A stretch of 64,000 bases of DNA from Oscillospiraceae bacterium (GTDB taxonomy: Bacteria; Bacillota; Clostridia; Oscillospirales; Ruminococcaceae): contig JAAYNJ010000017.1 of NCBI GenBank assembly GCA_012520915.1, positions 62,001 to 126,000 of the forward strand, read 5' to 3'. How positions within the stretch are numbered: position 1 is the first letter of the stretch; each line of letters opens with the position of its first letter. Made by a program: the position numbers and the translations under genes. Positions 61,066 through 64,000 of the stretch are shown here, piece by piece. The notes under the pieces are model-generated. The model was not told the DNA's origin, ran no database searches, and saw nothing but the letters and a program-made list of their open reading frames with translations.

Positions 61066-61481
61066 ATCCCATCTTAATTAGGCATGATGTTTCGGGTGAA
61101 GACTTTTCGCTTGCCGGCGAGGCGTCCGTCGATATAAAGAACCAGCTCAGAAAAATGGGAATTCCCGCAGATGCCGTAAGAAAAGCCGCCATATCCATCT
61201 ACGAGGCGGAGATTAATCTCGTGATACATGCAACCGGAGGAACGGTGGAAGCGGAAGTGGAGAACAATGAAATCAGAATAAGGATAACCGATAACGGACC
61301 GGGAATCCCCGACGTAAATCTCGCGGTGTCCGAAGGGTTTTCCACAGCAACTGATGAAATCAGAAATTTGGGGTTCGGAGCAGGCATGGGGATTCCGAAT
61401 ATGATTAGATATACGGATGAGTTCGACATCAAGTCAACACCCGGCGAAGGGACCGAAATCAATATGACGGTGAGATTTTAG
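61056..61481 (+). CDS. RsbW-like anti-sigma factor/serine kinase-type ATPase
   Basis: A 141-residue HATPase_c_2 protein. The N-box is YEAEINLVIHATGGTVEAEV, the G1 box ITDNGPGIPDVNLAVSEGFS and the G2 box GFGAGMGIPNMIRYTDEFDI. This is the fold of RsbW/SpoIIAB, which phosphorylate partner proteins on Ser. No sigma or anti-anti-sigma factor is adjacent; its partner may be one of the DRTGG proteins or HydS-like. It starts within the end of the first DRTGG gene. Confidence 0.9.
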   Translation: MGMNPILIRHDVSGEDFSLAGEASVDIKNQLRKMGIPADAVRKAAISIYEAEINLVIHATGGTVEAEVENNEIRIRITDNGPGIPDVNLAVSEGFSTATDEIRNLGFGAGMGIPNMIRYTDEFDIKSTPGEGTEINMTVRF

Positions 61482-61509
61482 CTAACAGAATCCTCTGGAG
61501 GAGACGCAA

Positions 61510-62844
61510 TTGAGTGACAATGATAACGGCGGAAAAATTTTTTTGCATTCCGTCACGCTGGATTTGGATAAATGCAAAGGATGCATAAACTGTATAAAAC
61601 GATGCCCCACCGAAGCTATAAGAGTCCGCGACGGAAAAGCATCCATAATATCAGAACTCTGCATTGACTGCGGTCAGTGTATCAGGGTTTGTCAAAACAA
61701 GGCCAAAAAGGCAAATTACGATGACTTGTCGGTTTTGGATAACTTTGAATACACCGTTGCGCTTCCCCCTCCCAGCCTATATGCTCAATTTAATAATATA
61801 GACGACCAGAAAATCGTGCTGGATGCGCTGAAAGCCGTAGGATTCGACGATGTCTTTGAGGTTGCTGCCGCGGCTGAAATCATTACTGCAGCTACCGAGA
61901 GATATCTAACAAGAAACAAAGGCAGACTCAAGTATCCGGTTATTTCCACAGCCTGTCCCGTGGTGACAAGGCTTATAAGTGTCAGATATCCCGACCTTTT
62001 GGACAATCTGCTGCCTTTGATTACGCCCGTCGAACTGGCGGGAAAGATGGCGAAAAAAAGGGCGTCTGAAAAGACGGGGCTGTCTCCCGATAAAATCGGA
62101 TGCATTTTTCTTACGCCATGTCCGGCAAAAGTCTCCGCAATTCATTCCCCGATAGGAACGGAGCATAAATACGTCGATGCCGCTATTGCGATAAATGAAG
62201 TGTATCCGCTTCTGCTCAAGGAAATGAAAAAATTGGGGGCGGAATTGCCGGATCAACAACCCCTTGCAGGCGCCGTCGGTCTCGGATGGGGTATTATCGG
62301 GGGAGAGAGCACATCGCTTAAATCAACCGACAAACACCTTGCCGCAGACGGCATAGACAATGTAATAATGGTCCTCGAGGATCTCGAAAACCACAGATAC
62401 GGTCTCGAGTTTGTAGAGCTGAATGCCTGTTCCGGGGGTTGTGTGGGGGGAGTTCTCCAGGTGGAAAACCCCTACATTGCGAGGGCGAAAGTCAATAAGA
62501 TGAAGTCCAATATAAAGGTAAACGATGAGCCTTTGGATGACGACTATGTAAAATTGATGTGGGATAAGGAACTTGACTACAACCCCGCAATGGAATTGGG
62601 AGACACAATGGAGGAGAGTTTTGAGAGATTCACCAGATTGCAGAGTCTCATTGAGAGCCTTCCCGGTCTCGATTGCGGAAGTTGCGGTGCACCTACATGT
62701 GCCGCATTTGCGGAGGATGTTGTAAAAGGGAATGCGGAAGTAATGGACTGTGTAGTTCTGTTGAGAAGAAAAACGGAGGAAATTTACAAGAGAATGGAGT
62801 CTTCTTTTGACAGCGTGGGATTTTCCAACAGAACTGAAGACTGA
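61510..62844 (+). CDS. Hydrogenase-like iron-sulfur protein, putative sensory [FeFe]-hydrogenase (HydS-like)
   Basis: TTG at 61510 behind CTGGAGGAG gives 444 residues. Two ferredoxin clusters come first (C22-C32 and C51-C61). The H-cluster domain is altered: L1 is ISTACPVVTRL (C149, the relay Cys position is Ala), L2 LTPCPAKVSA (C204; Met replaced by Thr, final Glu by Ala), L3 ELNACSGGCVGG (C307, C311). All four ligand Cys for [4Fe-4S] plus the bridge remain. A C-terminal Fe-S domain has C389, C392, C397 and C414. Known sensory HydS proteins also lack the relay Cys. The PAS domain of group C is absent. It likely senses hydrogen or redox state. Confidence 0.88.
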   Translation: MSDNDNGGKIFLHSVTLDLDKCKGCINCIKRCPTEAIRVRDGKASIISELCIDCGQCIRVCQNKAKKANYDDLSVLDNFEYTVALPPPSLYAQFNNIDDQKIVLDALKAVGFDDVFEVAAAAEIITAATERYLTRNKGRLKYPVISTACPVVTRLISVRYPDLLDNLLPLITPVELAGKMAKKRASEKTGLSPDKIGCIFLTPCPAKVSAIHSPIGTEHKYVDAAIAINEVYPLLLKEMKKLGAELPDQQPLAGAVGLGWGIIGGESTSLKSTDKHLAADGIDNVIMVLEDLENHRYGLEFVELNACSGGCVGGVLQVENPYIARAKVNKMKSNIKVNDEPLDDDYVKLMWDKELDYNPAMELGDTMEESFERFTRLQSLIESLPGLDCGSCGAPTCAAFAEDVVKGNAEVMDCVVLLRRKTEEIYKRMESSFDSVGFSNRTED

Positions 62845-62882
62845 AGATAAATATATGCAAAAGTTTTTAAACGGGAGATTAA

Positions 62883-63215
62883 ATGAATACATCAGATTTG
62901 TATGAGCTCGGATTCAGTGAAATATCGCACTCCCGGGACAGGGAGATAACGGGCGGATTTTGCGGAGACCTTCTCAGCTGGGTAATGGGACGGGCAAAAG
63001 AGGGAGACCTCTGGTTCACCATCATGGGCAATATTAATACGATAGCCGTGGCAAGCTTGACGGACGTTAGTGCGGTCGTATTCTGTGAGGGAGTGACGGC
63101 GGCAGAAGATGTCATAAATAAGGCGGGGGAAGAGGGGATTAATCTTTTTTCCACCGAGCTTCCCGTGTTTGAAGCCGCGACTAAATTCCACGATTTTTGC
63201 AAAGACGAAAGGTGA
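62883..63215 (+). CDS. DRTGG-domain protein (second of two)
   Basis: A 110-residue DRTGG protein, little like the first except in the fold. SRDREITGGFCGDLLSWVMG contains the name-giving motif as DREITGG, and VASLTDVSAVVFCEGVTAAE follows. It lies between HydS-like and the PHP gene, with 38 and 15 bases of spacing. Together the two suggest a small ligand-binding pair. Confidence 0.85.
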   Translation: MNTSDLYELGFSEISHSRDREITGGFCGDLLSWVMGRAKEGDLWFTIMGNINTIAVASLTDVSAVVFCEGVTAAEDVINKAGEEGINLFSTELPVFEAATKFHDFCKDER

Positions 63216-63230
63216 AGTTCGGGTGAGGAA

Positions 63231-63932
63231 ATGAAACTGAAGTACGATCTTCATATTCATTCCGCGCTTTCACCCTGTGCGGATAACGACATGACCCCCT
63301 CGAGCATTGCGGGATTCAGGCTGCTTTCGGGAGCCGATGTGATTTCCCTATGCGATCACAACAGCGCATTGAACACGCCGTTTGTAAAAAAGGCGTGTGA
63401 CGAGTATAAAATAAGGTTTATTCCGGGCATTGAGGTAAATACGGCAGAGGAAATACATGTCCTCTGCTATTTTTCCGATGTGGATGCAGCTTTGGAGATG
63501 GGAGAAATAATCTACAGATCCCTCCCAAACATTAAAATTGACAGTGAAATATGGGGAGAACAGCTGGTTGTCAATGAAAGCGATGAGGTTGTCGGAAGGG
63601 TGGAAAAACTCCTCACTGTCGCCTCTTCTCTCGATATCTATGCGGTAAAATCGGAGTGTGAGAGACTGGGCGGGATTGCCGTTCCCGCCCATGTGGACAG
63701 GGACAGTTATTCGGTGCTGTCGGTGTTGGGGTTTATGCCGGATGATCTCGGGTTTCACGCTGTAGAGATGGTTAATCCCGAGAAATACCGAAGCTTTGCA
63801 GACAAAAAGATGCTCCCCGAAAATGTCGAGGTTTTGAATTCTTCCGATGCCCATAATCTCGCCGCACTTATAAATGAAGATCTCCCTTACCTTGATGACG
63901 ACAGTGCCTTGATGAGACTGCTTGGTTTATAG
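63231..63932 (+). CDS. PHP-domain phosphoesterase
   Basis: A 233-residue PHP protein. YDLHIHSALSPCADNDMTPS has the HxH metal motif, DVISLCDHNSALNTPF the next His, FIPGIEVNTAEEIHVLCYFS a Glu and His, and VPAHVDRDSYSVLS and NSSDAHNLAAL the last ligands. All metal ligands look present, so it should be an active phosphoesterase. PHP enzymes act on histidinol phosphate, nucleotides or oligonucleotides. At the end of the HydS-like operon it could end a signal by removing a phosphate or by cleaving a signalling nucleotide. That is inference. Confidence 0.9.
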   Translation: MKLKYDLHIHSALSPCADNDMTPSSIAGFRLLSGADVISLCDHNSALNTPFVKKACDEYKIRFIPGIEVNTAEEIHVLCYFSDVDAALEMGEIIYRSLPNIKIDSEIWGEQLVVNESDEVVGRVEKLLTVASSLDIYAVKSECERLGGIAVPAHVDRDSYSVLSVLGFMPDDLGFHAVEMVNPEKYRSFADKKMLPENVEVLNSSDAHNLAALINEDLPYLDDDSALMRLLGL

Positions 63933-63957
63933 ATTAAAGGTAAATTTTAATATGGTA

Positions 63958-63995
63958 AAACAGCCTGTCGGTTGATTACGGCAAGGCTGTTTTTA
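63958..63995 (+). terminator. Terminator after the HydS-like operon
   Basis: AAACAGCC ... GGCTGTTT arms with TTTTTA after them, 26 bases past the PHP stop. Confidence 0.85.
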
Positions 63996-64000
63996 CATGT

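Noticed and set aside
1-64000. CRISPR arrays, insertion sequences, tRNA or rRNA genes
   Set aside because: No regularly spaced repeats, transposase motifs, terminal inverted repeats or cloverleaf genes were seen in reading the window.

Overview
The window looks like chromosome from a strictly anaerobic, low-to-moderate GC member of the Bacillota, class Clostridia or a close relative. The signs are T-box leaders, an IspH-ribosomal protein S1 fusion, an electron-bifurcating type [FeFe]-hydrogenase, a four-subunit 2-oxoacid:ferredoxin oxidoreductase, a PPi-type phosphofructokinase, c-di-AMP genes (CdaA/CdaR) and clostridial gene order around recJ-rel-dtd-hemZ and yabM-mazG-HU-rqcP-divIC. I see no mobile element, prophage, CRISPR array, tRNA or rRNA gene. 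Coding density is high and most genes overlap or lie within 30 bases of the next.

Layout. 1-5123: the 5' end of pheS (minus) behind a Phe T-box, an Rrf2 regulator, a ZIP metal transporter, murC and a lipoprotein ApbE. 5124-12666: a sodium:solute symporter behind a T-box whose specifier reads UAC (Tyr), an RpiR regulator, then an overlapping run yhiN-like, cmk, plsC, ispH-rpsA. 12837-16159: a P-loop ATPase followed by a 2-oxoacid:ferredoxin oxidoreductase. 16217-31256: a long plus-strand run (ispDF, cdaA, cdaR, recJ, rel, dtd, MBL hydrolase, hemZ, a uridine-kinase-like protein, a zinc-ribbon protein, a YabM-like flippase, mazG, HU, rqcP, divIC). 31428-38578: hpf, a 23S rRNA methyltransferase, ribokinase-like and PPi-type phosphofructokinase genes, then a PfkB-SIS-BtpA cluster. 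38733-46538 (minus): zapA, dut, DUF4321, maf, a MinD-like ATPase, mgsA, hisS, aspS, alr. 46827-55125: glycogen phosphorylase and a GH13 enzyme, queH with a DUF1461 protein, and a class A penicillin-binding protein.

55386-63932 is the most interesting part. The minus strand carries hydC, a kinase-like ATPase, a [2Fe-2S] protein, hydB and hydA. Divergently, the plus strand carries a DRTGG protein, an RsbW-like ATPase, a hydrogenase-like protein that lacks the proton-relay cysteine (as in sensory hydrogenases), a second DRTGG protein and a PHP-domain protein. Together they look like a catalytic hydrogenase paired with a hydrogen- or redox-sensing signalling module whose biochemistry is, to my knowledge, largely undescribed.

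Two conserved gene neighbourhoods have lost characteristic members. yabP and yabQ (sporulation) are missing between rqcP and divIC. mreBCD, minC, minE and rodA are missing between maf and mgsA, leaving one divergent MinD-like ATPase. Both point to a non-sporulating, possibly coccoid organism. Central metabolism in view fits fermentation: polysaccharide phosphorolysis, PPi-linked glycolysis, a methylglyoxal bypass, ferredoxin-linked oxidation of 2-oxoacids and hydrogen release.
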